Shown here: piece after piece, positions 1-10,028 of the stretch
Position numbering within the stretch: position 1 is the first letter of the stretch
How the letters are laid out: each line of letters opens with the position of its first letter
From: Buttiauxella izardii
Lineage (GTDB): Bacteria > Pseudomonadota > Gammaproteobacteria > Enterobacterales > Enterobacteriaceae
Assembly (NCBI RefSeq): GCF_003601925.1
Contig: NZ_QZWH01000022.1
Span: 124,001 to 188,000 of the forward strand
Length of the DNA: 64,000 nucleotides
Reading direction: 5' to 3'
Notes under the pieces: generated by a model
What the model was told of the DNA's origin: nothing
The model's input: the letters and a program-made list of their open reading frames with translations, nothing else
The model's database searches: none
Position numbers and translations under genes: made by a program

Positions 1-393
1 AAGAATGATCACGGCTGATGCTGAATCAATGCTGCCTTTGTTCAACGCGCGGAATCCGCCGTGTTCGAACAACCCGGCGCGAGCTTCTACAGTGCTCAGG
101 CGTTCATCCTGCAACGCGACTTTAACTCCGAAACGCCCATGCAGGCGATTGGCAAACTTGCGGGCGCGGGCGGTGAGGGGTTGCTCGGTGCCATCCATAT
201 TGAGCGGCAAGCCCACAACCACTTCATCGGGTTGCCATTCTTTAAGAATTTTTTCGATGACATTCCAGTCCGGCGTGCCGTCCTGCGCTTTTATTGCCGT
301 AAGTGGGCGAGCGGTGCCAGTAATACGCTGACCCACTGCAACACCGATGCTTTTTGTACCGAAATCAAAGGCTAATAACGTGCCGCTACTCAT
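1..393 (-). CDS. yqgF: RuvX/YqgF, putative Holliday junction resolvase / pre-16S rRNA nuclease (3' end cut by window)
   Basis: RNase H-fold nuclease of the YqgF/RuvX family; in E. coli linked to 16S rRNA 5'-end maturation and proposed as a Holliday junction resolvase. Translating the minus strand from the ATG at 393 gives [20 protein letters not shown], with the catalytic-Asp motif DFGTKSIG near residue 10, GLPLNMDG in the middle and DERLST/DSASA towards the C-terminus. About 131 codons are present; E. coli has 138, so only the last few residues are missing. The start codon overlaps the yqgE stop (TAATG), so the two are translationally coupled in one minus-strand operon with gshB upstream. 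Confidence 0.93.
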   Translation of the reverse strand, partial: MSSGTLLAFDFGTKSIGVAVGQRITGTARPLTAIKAQDGTPDWNVIEKILKEWQPDEVVVGLPLNMDGTEQPLTARARKFANRLHGRFGVKVALQDERLSTVEARAGLFEHGGFRALNKGSIDSASAVIIL

Positions 394-956
394 TAAGCAT
401 GTCCTGCTTCGCTTGGCATATTGTGGATATCAATGCCGATTAATTTAGCCGCTTCACGCCAGCGCTCAGATATTGGGGTATGGAACAAAATGGATGCGTC
501 TGCCGGGGCGGTAAGCCAGTCGTTATCGAGGATTTCCTGCTCCAGTTGCCCTTTTTCCCACGAAGAATAACCGAGCGCGACAATCACATCCGCGGGTTGG
601 CTTGCGGTGCCGATGGTTTCAAGTACGTCGCGGGAGGTGGTAATCACGGTGTAGTCAGAAATACGGATGCTCGAAGCAAAGCAGTCTGGCGGGGAATGCA
701 GAATGAAGCCACGGTCTTCCGCCAAAGGGCCGCCAATAAATACGGGTTTATCAAGACGAATGGCCGGGTCGCGTGGTTCCGGTTCGATTTTCAGCTTTTC
801 CAGAACACCGTCAACCTGAAGGTTTTCGAGGGGTTTATTAATGATGATTCCCATCGCGCCGTCTTCGTTGTATTCGCAAATATAAACGACAGCACGCTTA
901 AACAAGGGGTCCGTGAGCGCCGGCATGGCAATTAGAAAGTGATGCTGTAAATTCAT
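393..956 (-). CDS. yqgE: YqgE, UPF0301/AlgH family protein
   Basis: 187 residues, the same length as E. coli YqgE. The family (UPF0301, related to Pseudomonas AlgH) has a solved fold but no agreed biochemical function. The N-terminus [19 protein letters not shown] and the internal GIIINKPL and FIGGPL motifs are typical. No signal peptide or membrane segment is seen, so it is cytoplasmic. It lies between gshB and yqgF, an arrangement conserved across enterobacteria, and its stop overlaps the yqgF start. The upstream 78 bp to gshB contains a GC hairpin. Confidence 0.95.
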   Translation of the reverse strand: MNLQHHFLIAMPALTDPLFKRAVVYICEYNEDGAMGIIINKPLENLQVDGVLEKLKIEPEPRDPAIRLDKPVFIGGPLAEDRGFILHSPPDCFASSIRISDYTVITTSRDVLETIGTASQPADVIVALGYSSWEKGQLEQEILDNDWLTAPADASILFHTPISERWREAAKLIGIDIHNMPSEAGHA

Positions 957-1010
957 TGTCAGAGGTTCTGGTTCCGGTTGAAAAAGCGAGCAGTCAGTTT
1001 ATCACTACTG

Positions 1011-1030
1011 AGCGGGCGAAGCCCGCTCGC
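1011..1030. terminator. GC-rich hairpin between gshB and yqgE
   Basis: GAGCGGGC-GAA-GCCCGCTC forms an 8-bp stem just after the gshB stop. It lacks a clear T-tract on either strand, so it may be an mRNA-stabilising or partially terminating hairpin rather than a full terminator. Confidence 0.4.
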
Positions 1031-1034
1031 AGGA

Positions 1035-1982
1035 CTATTTTGCCAGGCGCGTCTCGATTGCGTCGAACAACATGCCGGTGATAGAAACCGGGAATTCGGC
1101 TTCGATTTCACGAATACAGGTTGGACTGGTGACGTTAATCTCAGTCAGGCGGTCGCCAATAATATCCAGGCCAACAAAAATCAGACCTTTAGCTTTAAGC
1201 GTTGGGCCGACGCGGCGGGCAATTTCCCAATCGCTTTCGGTTAATGGACGCGGTTCGCCACGGCCCCCCGCTGCCAGGTTGCCGCGTGTTTCGCCACCTT
1301 GCGGAATACGCGCCAGGCAGTACGGAACAGGTTCGCCATCAACCACCAAAACGCGTTTGTCGCCATCGACGATCGCAGGAATGTAGTTCTGCGCCATGCA
1401 GTAACGGTTGCCCAGTTCGGTCAACGTTTCTGCAATCACGCCAAGGTTAGGATCGCCTTCTTTCACGCGGAAGATAGACGTGCCGCCCATGCCATCTAAT
1501 GGCTTGAGAATGATATCGCCATGTTTTTGCCAGAAGGCTTTAAGCTGCGCTTTGTTGCGCGTCACGAGTGTTTCTGGCGTTAAATCTGCAAACCAGGCGG
1601 TGAACAGCTTTTCGTTACAATCGCGCAGGCTCTGCGGTTTGTTAACGATGAGCGTCCCTTTTTCTTCGGCACGTTCGAGAATGTAAGTTGCGTAGATAAA
1701 CTCGGTATCAAACGGCGGATCTTTACGCATCAAGATCACGTCAAGATCGGCAAGCTGAATGTCTTGCTCGCTGCCAAACTCGTACCATTTATCGTAGTTC
1801 TGCTCGACAGAGACCAGGCGAGTGCGCGCACGCGCTTCACCGTTGATCAAATAGAGATCGGCCATTTCCATATAATGCAGTTCATAACCACGGCGCTGGG
1901 CTTCCAGCAGCATGGCAAAACTTGAGTCTTTCTTGATGTTAATGTTTGCGATGGGATCCATCACGATGCCGAGCTTGATCAT
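1035..1982 (-). CDS. gshB: Glutathione synthetase
   Basis: ATP-dependent ligase joining gamma-glutamylcysteine and glycine, the second step of glutathione synthesis, in the cytosol. 315 residues (E. coli 316). The N-terminal domain begins MIKLGIVMDPIANINIKKDS; the ATP-grasp domain follows with the glycine-rich loop PLDGMGGTSIFRV around residues 160-172 and the metal/substrate segment ENITV-like TEINVTSPTC near the C-terminus. It lies 15 bp downstream of rsmE in the same direction, as in E. coli, and is probably cotranscribed with it. Confidence 0.97.
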   Translation of the reverse strand: MIKLGIVMDPIANINIKKDSSFAMLLEAQRRGYELHYMEMADLYLINGEARARTRLVSVEQNYDKWYEFGSEQDIQLADLDVILMRKDPPFDTEFIYATYILERAEEKGTLIVNKPQSLRDCNEKLFTAWFADLTPETLVTRNKAQLKAFWQKHGDIILKPLDGMGGTSIFRVKEGDPNLGVIAETLTELGNRYCMAQNYIPAIVDGDKRVLVVDGEPVPYCLARIPQGGETRGNLAAGGRGEPRPLTESDWEIARRVGPTLKAKGLIFVGLDIIGDRLTEINVTSPTCIREIEAEFPVSITGMLFDAIETRLAK

Positions 1983-1997
1983 TGTTTTTCTCCGTTT

Positions 1998-2729
1998 TTA
2001 GCCCAGGTCGCCAAAACGCACTTGCAGCGCGGTAATGGCGGTGAGCGCGGTAGTCTCAGTACGCAGAACGCGAGGTCCCAACAGAATATCAGTAAATTGA
2101 TGGCGTGCGGTCATGGCAATTTCATCAGCCGTTAAGCCACCCTCCGGGCCAATCAACAGGCGCACACGCTCAACAGGTTGCGGTAACGTGTTGATGCTGG
2201 CGCTGGCGCGAGGATGCAGATTCAGCTTCAGGCTGTCATCTTCTTCTACACACCACTTTTCAAGATCCATCGCCGGGCGAACTTCTGGCACGGTGTTACG
2301 GCCACATTGTTCGCAGGCCGCAATGGCAATTTTCTGCCACTGCCCGAGCTTCTTATTCAGGCGCTCGGCATCCAGTTTTACGCCACAGCGTTCAGAAAAC
2401 AAAGGTGTGATCACATTCACGCCGAGTTCCACCGCTTTCTGAATGGTGAACTCCATTTTCTCACCGCGTGACATAACCTGACCAAGATGCAGGTGTAACG
2501 GGGATTCGCGGTTATCAATAGTTGCGCTAATCACCTTTACCCGCACACTTTTTTTATCCGCCTGAACAATTTCAGCCTCAAAAACCTGGTTGCTGCCATC
2601 GAATAATTGCAGCGCGTGGCCAGCACTCATGCGCAGGACGCGGCCAACGTGGTTAGCGGCATCTTCGCAAAGTGCGATTTCCTGGCCGACGCAGAGGAGT
2701 TCAGGGTGATGAATGCGGGGTATACGCAT
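1998..2729 (-). CDS. rsmE: 16S rRNA m3U1498 methyltransferase
   Basis: SAM-dependent methyltransferase that modifies U1498 in helix 44 of 16S rRNA. 243 residues, equal to E. coli RsmE. The N-terminal PUA-like RNA-binding part ([12 protein letters not shown]...) is followed by a C-terminal SPOUT knot domain with [14 protein letters not shown] and [16 protein letters not shown], the SAM-binding trefoil knot. It sits between endA and gshB in the conserved minus-strand cluster. A short palindrome of the CCCTCTCCC family lies just upstream. Confidence 0.97.
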   Translation of the reverse strand: MRIPRIHHPELLCVGQEIALCEDAANHVGRVLRMSAGHALQLFDGSNQVFEAEIVQADKKSVRVKVISATIDNRESPLHLHLGQVMSRGEKMEFTIQKAVELGVNVITPLFSERCGVKLDAERLNKKLGQWQKIAIAACEQCGRNTVPEVRPAMDLEKWCVEEDDSLKLNLHPRASASINTLPQPVERVRLLIGPEGGLTADEIAMTARHQFTDILLGPRVLRTETTALTAITALQVRFGDLG

Positions 2730-2763
2730 GGTTTTTAATATCCAAAAGAGGTCGTATTTTTCG

Positions 2764-2784
2764 CCCTCTCCCTCAGGGAGAGGG
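2764..2784. repeat. CCCTCTCCC-type extragenic palindrome (short copy)
   Basis: CCCTCTCCCT-C-AGGGAGAGGG, a near-perfect inverted repeat in the endA-rsmE gap. The same core recurs at 9929-9992, 10953-11032 and 51583-51734, so it is a dispersed repeat family in this genome. Confidence 0.8.
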
Positions 2785-2804
2785 GACTAAAACGCTAGTG
2801 TAGG

Positions 2805-3512
2805 TTAGCTGTTTTGTGCCTGGCAAGCCCGCAGCACATAAGGGTTATGATTGCCCTGAACTTTGGCGATGCGTTCGTCGCGCTCACATTCCCACGCCGT
2901 CACCGGATATTGCTTGTTCCACGCCTCAAATAGCTGGGTTTGCTGGCGCGAAAGATTGAGCTGATATTGGTCGCGCATATAGAAGTAGGTGCGGGCGATA
3001 GCGCCGCGAGCGCGAGCAGGTGGCTCGGCGATTTTATCTTTGAAGTCGACTTTCATGGCGCATTGCCCGTACTGGCCTTCGCCGCCGTTCCACTGGCTGT
3101 ACATGAAGTTGTTACGGTCCGCATTCACTTCGCCAACTGCTGGTTGCAGGTTATGCATATCGCTTTCCATTTTGCGATATTCCGGATCTTTAGCGCAGTT
3201 TTTGCGCCCGCCATCTTGCCAGCATTGGCGCTGGTGGCCGAACTGCCAGGCCGGGACAACGTGTTCCCATTCGATGCGTGTTGCGCGGTTTTCATTTTTA
3301 CGCACTTTGTAACCGCAGGACTCGAGGTCAGGAATCCCTTTTTTACCTTCCCAGCTAATTTTGCATCCGCAATAGAAGTCGCCAGGAGCGTCAGCATTCA
3401 CTTTGACGCCAGCTGCTTTGGCCTGAGAAAAGTTATTGATACCCGCGCTAAAAGCGGAAAAAGAACAGCAGGCTGCAACAACAGCAACAGCCAAAGAAAT
3501 TTTGCGAGACAT
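2805..3512 (-). CDS. endA: Endonuclease I, periplasmic DNA-specific nuclease
   Basis: 235 residues, matching E. coli EndA. A Sec signal peptide covers about residues 1-22 ([23 protein letters not shown]). The mature protein is a beta-beta-alpha-metal (His-Me finger) nuclease: the segment EWEHVVPAW carries the catalytic His and [17 protein letters not shown] the metal-binding Asn. Cysteines for disulfides ([18 protein letters not shown]) fit a periplasmic enzyme that makes double-strand breaks in DNA. Neighbours sprT and rsmE are as in E. coli. Confidence 0.97.
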   Translation of the reverse strand: MSRKISLAVAVVAACCSFSAFSAGINNFSQAKAAGVKVNADAPGDFYCGCKISWEGKKGIPDLESCGYKVRKNENRATRIEWEHVVPAWQFGHQRQCWQDGGRKNCAKDPEYRKMESDMHNLQPAVGEVNADRNNFMYSQWNGGEGQYGQCAMKVDFKDKIAEPPARARGAIARTYFYMRDQYQLNLSRQQTQLFEAWNKQYPVTAWECERDERIAKVQGNHNPYVLRACQAQNS

Positions 3513-3601
3513 TTCCAGAATCCTTACTCAATCGTGCTCGCACCCTACTTTATGAGCCATTCAGATTCAATAAGCTAAATCAGGAAACATTCAGGTTAAT
3601 T

Positions 3602-4120
3602 TTATGGATTACAGGGAGTTGTAACGTCAGCTTTTAACAGGTCGCCACACTGGACGCAGCGATATTCCGCTTCGCCTCGCACCACTCGATTATGGCGTCG
3701 GACAGTGAGTTGATGCTGTTGGCAGCGGCAACGATAGGGGAAGGTATTTTTGCGCACCGACTGGACTTCAAATTTATGGGTGCGACGCGCCGGAACGCCC
3801 AGCACGGTTTCCATCATCCATTTCCACTCTTTCCCGTGGGGAGCCACGCGGCCAAAGTGTTTCCAGACCAATAAGTGCGCCAGTTCGTGCGGCACCACTT
3901 CATCAATAAACGTCTGCTGATTTTCCATCAGTAATACTGGGTTCAGGCGGATTTCGTAGCTGTCCATCCACGCGGTTCCGGCAGCCGTACCACGCTGCTG
4001 ATAAACCAGTTTCGGCTCTGCGTAATTACGGCCTAAATGCAGATTTGCCTGCTGGAGCTTTTCGCGCAGGCAGCGCATCACGGCTTGTTGGATGGCGATG
4101 GGGAGTCTTGGGGATTTCAT
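3602..4120 (-). CDS. sprT: SprT family zinc metalloprotease-like protein
   Basis: 172 residues starting [20 protein letters not shown], three codons inside the longest open frame; this start aligns with E. coli SprT (165 aa). The zincin motif HELAH ([15 protein letters not shown]) lies mid-protein, and C-terminal cysteine pairs (CRCQQH and CVQCG) form a probable zinc ribbon. The family is related to eukaryotic Spartan proteases; the bacterial role is unclear. It lies between galP and endA on the same strand as in E. coli. Confidence 0.93.
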   Translation of the reverse strand: MKSPRLPIAIQQAVMRCLREKLQQANLHLGRNYAEPKLVYQQRGTAAGTAWMDSYEIRLNPVLLMENQQTFIDEVVPHELAHLLVWKHFGRVAPHGKEWKWMMETVLGVPARRTHKFEVQSVRKNTFPYRCRCQQHQLTVRRHNRVVRGEAEYRCVQCGDLLKADVTTPCNP

Positions 4121-4191
4121 AACGGGCAAGAATAGTGCGAGGACGGGCAGGGTGCAAGCCCCTCTCCATACCGGAAAGGGGCTGCCGGGAC

Positions 4192-5586
4192 TTAGTTGTG
4201 AGCGCCAATCTCACGTAAGCGGCGACCTTTCATCAGGTTACGCTCGATGTGTTCCAGGGAAACGTGTTTGGTTTCTGGAATCAGCCACAGAGTCAGTACG
4301 ATGAAGAACAGGTTCAGTGCGGCGTAGACCCAGAAGGTGTTCGCATTGCCCAACGTGTTCAGCATGGTCAGGAAGGTGGCACCGACAATCATGTTGGCAA
4401 TCCAGTTGGTCGCGGTGGAGCAAGTGATACCAAAATCACGGCCTTTCAGCGGCTGGATTTCAGAGCACAGTACCCAAATCAGCGGACCGGCACTCATCGC
4501 AAAACCAATGATAAACATCAGCAGCATGGCGATAGCAAAGTATTGCGCGCCCTGGGAATGAATCCCGATGTGCAGCATGGTGCCAAGCACGCCCATGCCA
4601 ACCGCCATGACCATGAAGCCCAGCACCAGCGTAGGTTTACGGCCCCAACGGTCAACCAGACCGATAGCAATAAAGGTCGCGAGAACGTTAATCAGGCCGA
4701 CAATTACCGTGCCCCACATTTGTTGCGTGGTGTTGGTGAAACCGGCGATTTCAAAGATTTTTGGTGCGTAGTACATGATGACGTTCATGCCGGTGAACTG
4801 TTGCATGACTTGCAGCAGAATGCCGAGGAACACCGCACGACGGAAGTTGCTGTTGTCTTTAAACAGCGACCAGCCGCTTTGTTTCACTTTCAGGCTTTCA
4901 CGAATTTCTTCAAGTTCACGTTTGGCTTCGGCACTGGTATCACGCAGGCGCAGCAGTACGCGTTCAGCATCGTGGAAGCGGCGTTTGGCAGCGAACCAGC
5001 GCGGGCTGTCCGGCAGGAAGAAAACGCCAACCAGCAAAATCAATGCTGGAATAGTGATGACGCCCAGCATCCAGCGCCATGAGCCGCTGTAGCTGAATGC
5101 GGTATCGGAAAGGTATGCGCCGAGAATACCGATGGTAATCATCAACTGGTACATCGAAATCATGCTGCCACGGATTTTCTCAGGCGCGATTTCCGACAGG
5201 TAAAGCGGCGCGGTATAAGACGCAACGCCAACGGCCAGGCCGAGCAACACGCGGGAGAGAATCAGGATTTCAGTGTTCGGTGCGAAAGCAGAGCACAGAG
5301 AACCCGCAACGAACAGCACCGCGCCAATCATCAGGCTGTATTTACGCCCGATGCGGAAGGAGAGCCAACCGCTGCCAACGGCACCGACAGCAGCGCCAAA
5401 CATCATCGAACTCACGACCCACTCTTGCTGGTGCGCAGTTATCTGGAAGTCTTTTGCGATAAACGGTAATGCACCGGCAATCACGCCAATATCAAGGCCA
5501 AATAACAAACCGGCCAGGGCTGCGAGAAAACAGACAAAAAAGGTCATGCTTTTGTTCGAGCGCCCTTGTTTTTTTATTTCAGGCAT
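4192..5586 (-). CDS. galP: Galactose:proton symporter
   Basis: Major facilitator of the sugar porter family that imports galactose (and glucose) with protons across the inner membrane. 464 residues, equal to E. coli GalP, with about 12 predicted membrane segments. Family signatures are visible: [13 protein letters not shown] in helix 1, RIGRKYSL after helix 2, [13 protein letters not shown] before the central loop, DRWGRKPTL, and [15 protein letters not shown] at the C-terminus. Its upstream region carries a CRP-like site and two gal operator matches, indicating control by GalR/GalS and catabolite control. Confidence 0.96.
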   Translation of the reverse strand: MPEIKKQGRSNKSMTFFVCFLAALAGLLFGLDIGVIAGALPFIAKDFQITAHQQEWVVSSMMFGAAVGAVGSGWLSFRIGRKYSLMIGAVLFVAGSLCSAFAPNTEILILSRVLLGLAVGVASYTAPLYLSEIAPEKIRGSMISMYQLMITIGILGAYLSDTAFSYSGSWRWMLGVITIPALILLVGVFFLPDSPRWFAAKRRFHDAERVLLRLRDTSAEAKRELEEIRESLKVKQSGWSLFKDNSNFRRAVFLGILLQVMQQFTGMNVIMYYAPKIFEIAGFTNTTQQMWGTVIVGLINVLATFIAIGLVDRWGRKPTLVLGFMVMAVGMGVLGTMLHIGIHSQGAQYFAIAMLLMFIIGFAMSAGPLIWVLCSEIQPLKGRDFGITCSTATNWIANMIVGATFLTMLNTLGNANTFWVYAALNLFFIVLTLWLIPETKHVSLEHIERNLMKGRRLREIGAHN

Positions 5587-5655
5587 AGTGCTCTCCAGTT
5601 GAATAATTTGCGGGATATCTCGCTATTAAGGTTAGGTTAACGCGACGTGAAATTG

Positions 5656-5671
5656 TGTGATTCAACTCACG
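5656..5671. promoter_or_regulatory. CRP site of galP
   Basis: TGTGATTCAACTCACG matches TGTGA-N6-TCACA at 9 of 10 conserved positions. It lies 3 bp from the proximal gal operator, so activation and repression would compete or combine at the galP promoter. Confidence 0.7.
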
Positions 5672-5674
5672 TTA

Positions 5675-5690
5675 GTGTAATCGGTTACAC
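5675..5690. promoter_or_regulatory. GalR/GalS operator (proximal)
   Basis: GTGTAATCGGTTACAC is a near-perfect palindrome and a full match to the GTGKAANCGNTTNCAC consensus for GalR/GalS. It lies about 90 bp upstream of the galP start codon. Confidence 0.85.
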
Positions 5691-5857
5691 TGGTGTCAAG
5701 AACTGTATGCGTAATTTATTTAATCAAAACAGTGAATTGAGTGTAGAAAATAAAACCGAAATTTTCCATGCAAGACTATTCTGAAATGTTTTGTAACTAG
5801 CGCAGCAACAAAATGTTGTCATGCAGAACTGTCTTAATTAATGCCTTGTTAACGCCG

Positions 5858-5873
5858 ATGTAACCGTTTCCAC
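5858..5873. promoter_or_regulatory. GalR/GalS operator (distal)
   Basis: ATGTAACCGTTTCCAC matches the GalR/GalS consensus at all but the first conserved position. Its centre is 183 bp from the proximal operator, which would allow repression by looping. Confidence 0.65.
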
Positions 5874-5939
5874 TAGGTGTTGTTTGTTACGAGAGATTTT
5901 GCGGGAATGGAATTTAAGGAGTGCAGGGAGTAAAAAAAC

Positions 5940-5968
5940 AAAAAGGCCAGCGAAGCGCTGGCCTTTGA
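5940..5968 (-). terminator. metK Rho-independent terminator
   Basis: On the minus strand, AAAGGCCAGCG-CTT-CGCTGGCCTTT is followed by TTGTTTTTTT. It lies 26 bp past the metK stop and separates metK from galP. Confidence 0.85.
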
Positions 5969-5993
5969 AGTTTGGTGATCGACTGGCGAAAGG

Positions 5994-7148
5994 TTATTTC
6001 AGGCCAGCAGCATCACGCAGCAATTCTGCTTTGTCGGTTTTTTCCCAAGGGAAATGTTCGCGACCAAAGTGACCGTATGCCGCGGTTTCTTTGTAGATTG
6101 GGTGCAGCAGATCCAGCATCTGAATCAGGCCGTATGGACGCAGGTCGAAGAACTCGCGCACCAGCAGGGTCAGTTGCTCGGTAGAGATTTTCTCAGTACC
6201 GAAGGTTTCAACCATGATGGAAGTCGGTTCAGCCACGCCGATGGCGTAAGAAACCTGAATCTCACAGCGGTCAGCCAGACCCGCAGCAACGATGTTTTTC
6301 GCTACATAACGTGCCGCGTATGCCGCAGAACGGTCAACTTTAGACGGATCTTTACCGGAGAACGCGCCGCCACCGTGACGAGCCATGCCGCCGTAAGTAT
6401 CAACGATAATTTTACGACCGGTCAGGCCGCAGTCACCCATTGGGCCACCGATAACAAAACGGCCAGTTGGGTTGATATGGTATTTGGTAGAGGCGTTCAG
6501 CCATTCTGCTGGCAGAACTGGCTTGATGATCTCTTCCATTACCGCTTCTTGCAGCGTTTTCAACTGAACGTCTTCAGAATGCTGAGTAGACAGAACCACG
6601 GCATCAATACCGACGATTTTACCGTCGTCGTACTGGAAAGTGATCTGGCTTTTTGCATCCGGGCGCAGCCATGGCAGCGAGCCATTCTTACGAACTTCTG
6701 CCTGGCGTTGAACCAGAAGGTGTGCGTAAGTGATTGGCGCTGGCATCAGCACGTCGGTTTCGTTGGTTGCATAACCAAACATCAGGCCCTGGTCGCCCGC
6801 GCCTTGTTCCAGCGGATCGGTACGGTCAACGCCCTGGTTGATGTCCGGGGATTGCTTACCGATAGCGCTCAGTACTGCGCAAGAGTTTGCATCAAAGCCC
6901 ATATCAGAATGCACGTAGCCGATTTCACGAATCGTTTGGCGAGTGATCTCTTCGATATCAACCCAGGCGCTGGTGGTGATTTCGCCACCCACTAAAACCA
7001 TGCCGGTTTTAACGTAAGTCTCACAAGCTACGCGTGCTTTTGGATCCTGTTCCAGGATCGCATCGAGGACCGCATCAGAGATTTGGTCAGCGATTTTATC
7101 GGGATGCCCTTCTGATACAGACTCGGACGTAAAGAGGTGTTTGGCCAT
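5994..7148 (-). CDS. metK: S-adenosylmethionine synthase
   Basis: Makes SAM from methionine and ATP in the cytosol. 384 residues, identical in length to E. coli MetK. The three-domain enzyme shows the N-terminal motif [17 protein letters not shown], the signature [16 protein letters not shown] near residue 115-130, and the glycine-rich P-loop-like [20 protein letters not shown] around 258-277. It is transcribed alone, ended by the hairpin at 5940-5968, and preceded by tandem Met boxes at 7279-7302, so MetJ repression is likely. Confidence 0.98.
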   Translation of the reverse strand: MAKHLFTSESVSEGHPDKIADQISDAVLDAILEQDPKARVACETYVKTGMVLVGGEITTSAWVDIEEITRQTIREIGYVHSDMGFDANSCAVLSAIGKQSPDINQGVDRTDPLEQGAGDQGLMFGYATNETDVLMPAPITYAHLLVQRQAEVRKNGSLPWLRPDAKSQITFQYDDGKIVGIDAVVLSTQHSEDVQLKTLQEAVMEEIIKPVLPAEWLNASTKYHINPTGRFVIGGPMGDCGLTGRKIIVDTYGGMARHGGGAFSGKDPSKVDRSAAYAARYVAKNIVAAGLADRCEIQVSYAIGVAEPTSIMVETFGTEKISTEQLTLLVREFFDLRPYGLIQMLDLLHPIYKETAAYGHFGREHFPWEKTDKAELLRDAAGLK

Positions 7149-7803
7149 ATTTTATTCACCCTAAGAGAATTAGGTTAGTGCAGACTACCGCTTTTGGCGC
7201 TCATGTCAGTGCGATGTACTGAAGTATGGAGCTTTTGCCGCAGGTTTAATTTCAGGCAGTCTAACAGTTAATCAGTATAGATGGATTAACATCTGGACGG
7301 CTATTCTAGGTTATCCATTAATCAGATTACCAGTGATTTTTGCGCCTGCAAGTTTGTGCGGATGATCTGAAGTGGCAAATTTTACTGACACTGGCTGCAA
7401 AGCGGGGATTTTTGTTTTGCAATTTCGGGCTGTTGTCGGTATAAAGCGGCGCGCGCGGCTCATTCAACAAGCACACATTTTTGTGTTGCCCACTTCCAGC
7501 CGGGTTGAGCAAATTTCTTAGCTTTGGCTTGTCGCATGCTTCTGGTATGCGTGGAGGTGTCAGGATTGAAAAACCGCTGTAATTCGCACAATCTCGCGGC
7601 CGTCCCGGTCGTGCATGTATTCCTCACCTCTTTGTTGCTGCAATCCTGCCGATGTTATACCCATCTCGGCGCTTCTCAGGACTCTCGGGCCGGTTTTTAA
7701 AACCCGCGAAATTCTGAACAAGGGCTCTCTTGTCATCGATAAGAGTATTCTCGTGGTTTCGCCGCTCCGCTCTACGGAGTTCGGTTACGTGTTTTACAAT
7801 GAT
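7149..7803. other. Divergent metK / yqgB-speA intergenic region
   Basis: 655 bp between the metK start and yqgB. It holds the Met boxes at 7279-7302 and presumably the promoter and long 5' leader of yqgB-speA. A small inverted repeat CGCAT...ATGCG (7533-7551) is visible. An open frame runs into yqgB from 7615, but only its 3' part resembles a known protein. No RNA gene is recognised. Confidence 0.6.
7279..7302. promoter_or_regulatory. Tandem Met boxes (MetJ operator) for metK
   Basis: Three contiguous 8-mers AGATGGAT, TAACATCT and GGACGGCT resemble the MetJ unit AGACGTCT. MetJ with SAM binds cooperatively to such tandem boxes. They lie about 130-150 bp upstream of the metK start. Confidence 0.7.
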
Positions 7804-7950
7804 ATGAAAAAGAAACCGGTCGCACAGTATTTCTGTCAGCGTCTTATGCTGCCATTACGCGCTGTTAATGGGTTGTTATTGCGGGATACCCCTGCGATAG
7901 TAGTCAACTGTTTTGCACATTCGTTTAAATTTGAGGTTCGCCATGTCTGA
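7804..7950 (+). CDS. yqgB: YqgB, small protein upstream of speA
   Basis: 48-codon gene beginning MKKKPVAQ and containing PAIVVNCF, both shared with the 43-residue E. coli YqgB, which also lies just before speA. Its role is unknown; the E. coli protein has been reported as a stress-associated small protein. The stop codon lies inside the speA start region (ATGTCTGA), an 8-nt overlap that would allow translational coupling to speA. An upstream in-frame start at 7615 would give 111 residues, but the extra part has no recognisable relative. Confidence 0.7.
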   Translation: MKKKPVAQYFCQRLMLPLRAVNGLLLRDTPAIVVNCFAHSFKFEVRHV

Positions 7951-9919
7951 CAAAATCTCTTCTGTTTCGGGTTCGTCAGTGGGCGAGCAGGATGTACACC
8001 GCTCCATGCAGGAGGTTGCCATGAGCTCCCAGGAAGCCAGCAAAATGCTGCGTACTTACAATATTGCCTGGTGGGGCAATAACTATTACGACGTCAACGA
8101 ACTCGGTCACATCACCGTTTGCCCGGACCCGGATGTCCCGGAAGCGCGTGTTGATCTCGCTGAACTCGTAAAAGCCCGTGAAGCACAGGGGCAACGTTTG
8201 CCTGCACTGTTCTGTTTCCCGCAGATTTTGCAGCACCGCCTGCGTTCTATTAACGCCGCGTTTAAACGTGCTCGCGAATCTTACGGCTATAACGGCAACT
8301 ACTTCCTCGTTTACCCAATTAAGGTGAACCAGCACCGCCGAGTGATTGAATCGCTGATTCATTCCGGCGAACCGCTGGGCCTGGAAGCCGGTTCAAAAGC
8401 TGAACTGATGGCAGTGCTGGCGCATGCGGGCATGACGCGTTCGGTGATTGTGTGTAACGGCTATAAAGACCGTGAATATATCCGCCTGGCGCTGATTGGC
8501 GAGAAGATGGGCCACAAAGTTTATCTGGTCATCGAGAAGATGTCAGAAATCCGCATCGTGCTGGAAGAAGCTGAGCGCCTGAATGTGGTGCCGCGCCTTG
8601 GTGTGCGTGCGCGTCTGGCGTCGCAAGGTTCCGGAAAATGGCAGTCATCTGGCGGCGAGAAATCCAAATTTGGCCTGGCGGCGACGCAGGTTCTGCAACT
8701 GGTTGAGATGTTGCGTGAGGCCGGTCGTATCGACAGCCTGCAACTGCTGCACTTCCACCTCGGTTCGCAAATGGCGAACATTCGCGACATCGCCACTGGC
8801 GTGCGTGAATCGGCGCGTTTCTACGTTGAGCTGCACAAGATGGGCGTCAACATCGAATGCTTCGATGTCGGCGGCGGCCTGGGCGTGGATTATGAAGGCA
8901 CACGTTCTCAGTCAGATTGCTCGGTCAACTACGGCCTGAACGAATACGCCAACAACATCATCTGGGCGATTGGCGATGCGTGTGAAGAAAACGGCCTGCC
9001 GCATCCAACGGTGATCACCGAGTCTGGCCGTGCGGTAACCGCGCACCACACCGTGCTGGTGTCCAACATCATCGGTGTTGAGCGTAACGAATACACCACG
9101 CCAACGGCTCCGGCCGCAGATGCGTCCCGTGCGCTGCAAAGCATGTGGGAAACCTGGGGCGAAATGCACGAGCCGAACAACCGTCGCTCGCTGCGTGAAT
9201 GGCTGCACGATAGCCAAAACGATCTGCATGATATCCACACCGGCTATTCGGCGGGGAGTTTCTCTCTGCAAGAACGTGCCTGGGCGGAGCAGCTTTACCT
9301 GAGCATGTGCCACGAAATTCAGCGTTTGCTGGATCCAAGCAACCGTGCGCACCGTCCGATCATCGACGAACTACAAGAACGTATGGCGGATAAAATTTAC
9401 GTCAACTTCTCGCTGTTCCAGTCCATGCCGGATGCGTGGGGTATCGACCAGTTGTTCCCGGTGCTGCCGCTTGAAGGGCTGAATCAAATCCCTGAACGCC
9501 GTGCGGTGCTGCTGGATATCACTTGTGATTCCGACGGCGCTATCGAACACTACATCGACGGCGACGGCATTGCAACCACCATGCCGATGCCAGAATACGA
9601 TGCGGAAAACCCGCCGCTGTTGGGCTTCTTTATGGTTGGCGCGTACCAGGAAATCCTCGGCAACATGCACAACCTGTTCGGCGATACCGAAGCGGTTGAC
9701 GTGTTCGTGTTCCCTGACGGCAGCGTGGAAGTTGAGCTTTCTGATGAAGGCGATACCGTGGCGGATATGCTCGAATACGTTCAGCTTGATCCTAAAACCT
9801 TGCTGAAACACTTCCGTGACCAGGTGAAACAGACTGACCTGGACGAAGGTTTACAGCAGCAGTTCCTCGAAGAGTTTGAGGCTGGGTTGTACGGGTATAC
9901 TTATTTAGAAGACGAGTAA
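7943..9919 (+). CDS. speA: Biosynthetic arginine decarboxylase
   Basis: PLP enzyme converting arginine to agmatine, the first step of the agmatine route to putrescine. 658 residues from the ATG at 7943 (MSDKISSVS), the same length as E. coli SpeA; the longer frame from 7913 is rejected because it adds residues absent from the family. The PLP lysine lies in [15 protein letters not shown], with [17 protein letters not shown] and [11 protein letters not shown] as alanine-racemase-fold and PLP-phosphate motifs, and the C-terminal domain carries ITCDSDG. speB, the next enzyme in the pathway, follows 109 bp later. Confidence 0.97.
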   Translation: MSDKISSVSGSSVGEQDVHRSMQEVAMSSQEASKMLRTYNIAWWGNNYYDVNELGHITVCPDPDVPEARVDLAELVKAREAQGQRLPALFCFPQILQHRLRSINAAFKRARESYGYNGNYFLVYPIKVNQHRRVIESLIHSGEPLGLEAGSKAELMAVLAHAGMTRSVIVCNGYKDREYIRLALIGEKMGHKVYLVIEKMSEIRIVLEEAERLNVVPRLGVRARLASQGSGKWQSSGGEKSKFGLAATQVLQLVEMLREAGRIDSLQLLHFHLGSQMANIRDIATGVRESARFYVELHKMGVNIECFDVGGGLGVDYEGTRSQSDCSVNYGLNEYANNIIWAIGDACEENGLPHPTVITESGRAVTAHHTVLVSNIIGVERNEYTTPTAPAADASRALQSMWETWGEMHEPNNRRSLREWLHDSQNDLHDIHTGYSAGSFSLQERAWAEQLYLSMCHEIQRLLDPSNRAHRPIIDELQERMADKIYVNFSLFQSMPDAWGIDQLFPVLPLEGLNQIPERRAVLLDITCDSDGAIEHYIDGDGIATTMPMPEYDAENPPLLGFFMVGAYQEILGNMHNLFGDTEAVDVFVFPDGSVEVELSDEGDTVADMLEYVQLDPKTLLKHFRDQVKQTDLDEGLQQQFLEEFEAGLYGYTYLEDE

Positions 9920-9928
9920 TATTTAATA

Positions 9929-9992
9929 CCCTCACCCTAGCCCTCTCCCTCAGGGAGAGGGGATTAAACCGGCGTTCGGTGTGGGGTGAGGG
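9929..9992. repeat. CCCTCACCC-type extragenic palindrome
   Basis: Begins CCCTCACCCTAG with an inner CCCTCTCCCTC/AGGGAGAGGG hairpin and ends GTGGGGTGAGGG. It fills the speA-speB gap, so it would be transcribed if the two genes share an mRNA and may set relative expression. Confidence 0.8.
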
Positions 9993-10028
9993 CGACTTAA
10001 TTTCAATTTTTCACCACGAGGTCAAACC

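Larger units (their letters stand above)
5587..5942 (-). promoter_or_regulatory. galP upstream control region
   Basis: 356 bp between the galP start and the metK terminator, with no gene. It is AT-rich and contains a CRP-like site (5656-5671), a gal operator just beside it (5675-5690) and a second, farther operator (5858-5873). No small ORF is convincing. Confidence 0.6.

Noticed and set aside
4249..5082. Plus-strand open frame of 277 codons opposite galP
   Set aside because: Antisense shadow of galP, rich in Gln/His/Asn as usual for reverse-complement frames of membrane proteins.
6054..6995. Plus-strand open frame of 313 codons opposite metK
   Set aside because: Antisense shadow of metK; no ribosome site or family match.
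7615..7803. N-terminal extension of yqgB from the ATG at 7615
   Set aside because: The extra 63 codons have no similarity to the family, while MKKKPVAQ at 7804 matches the known start.
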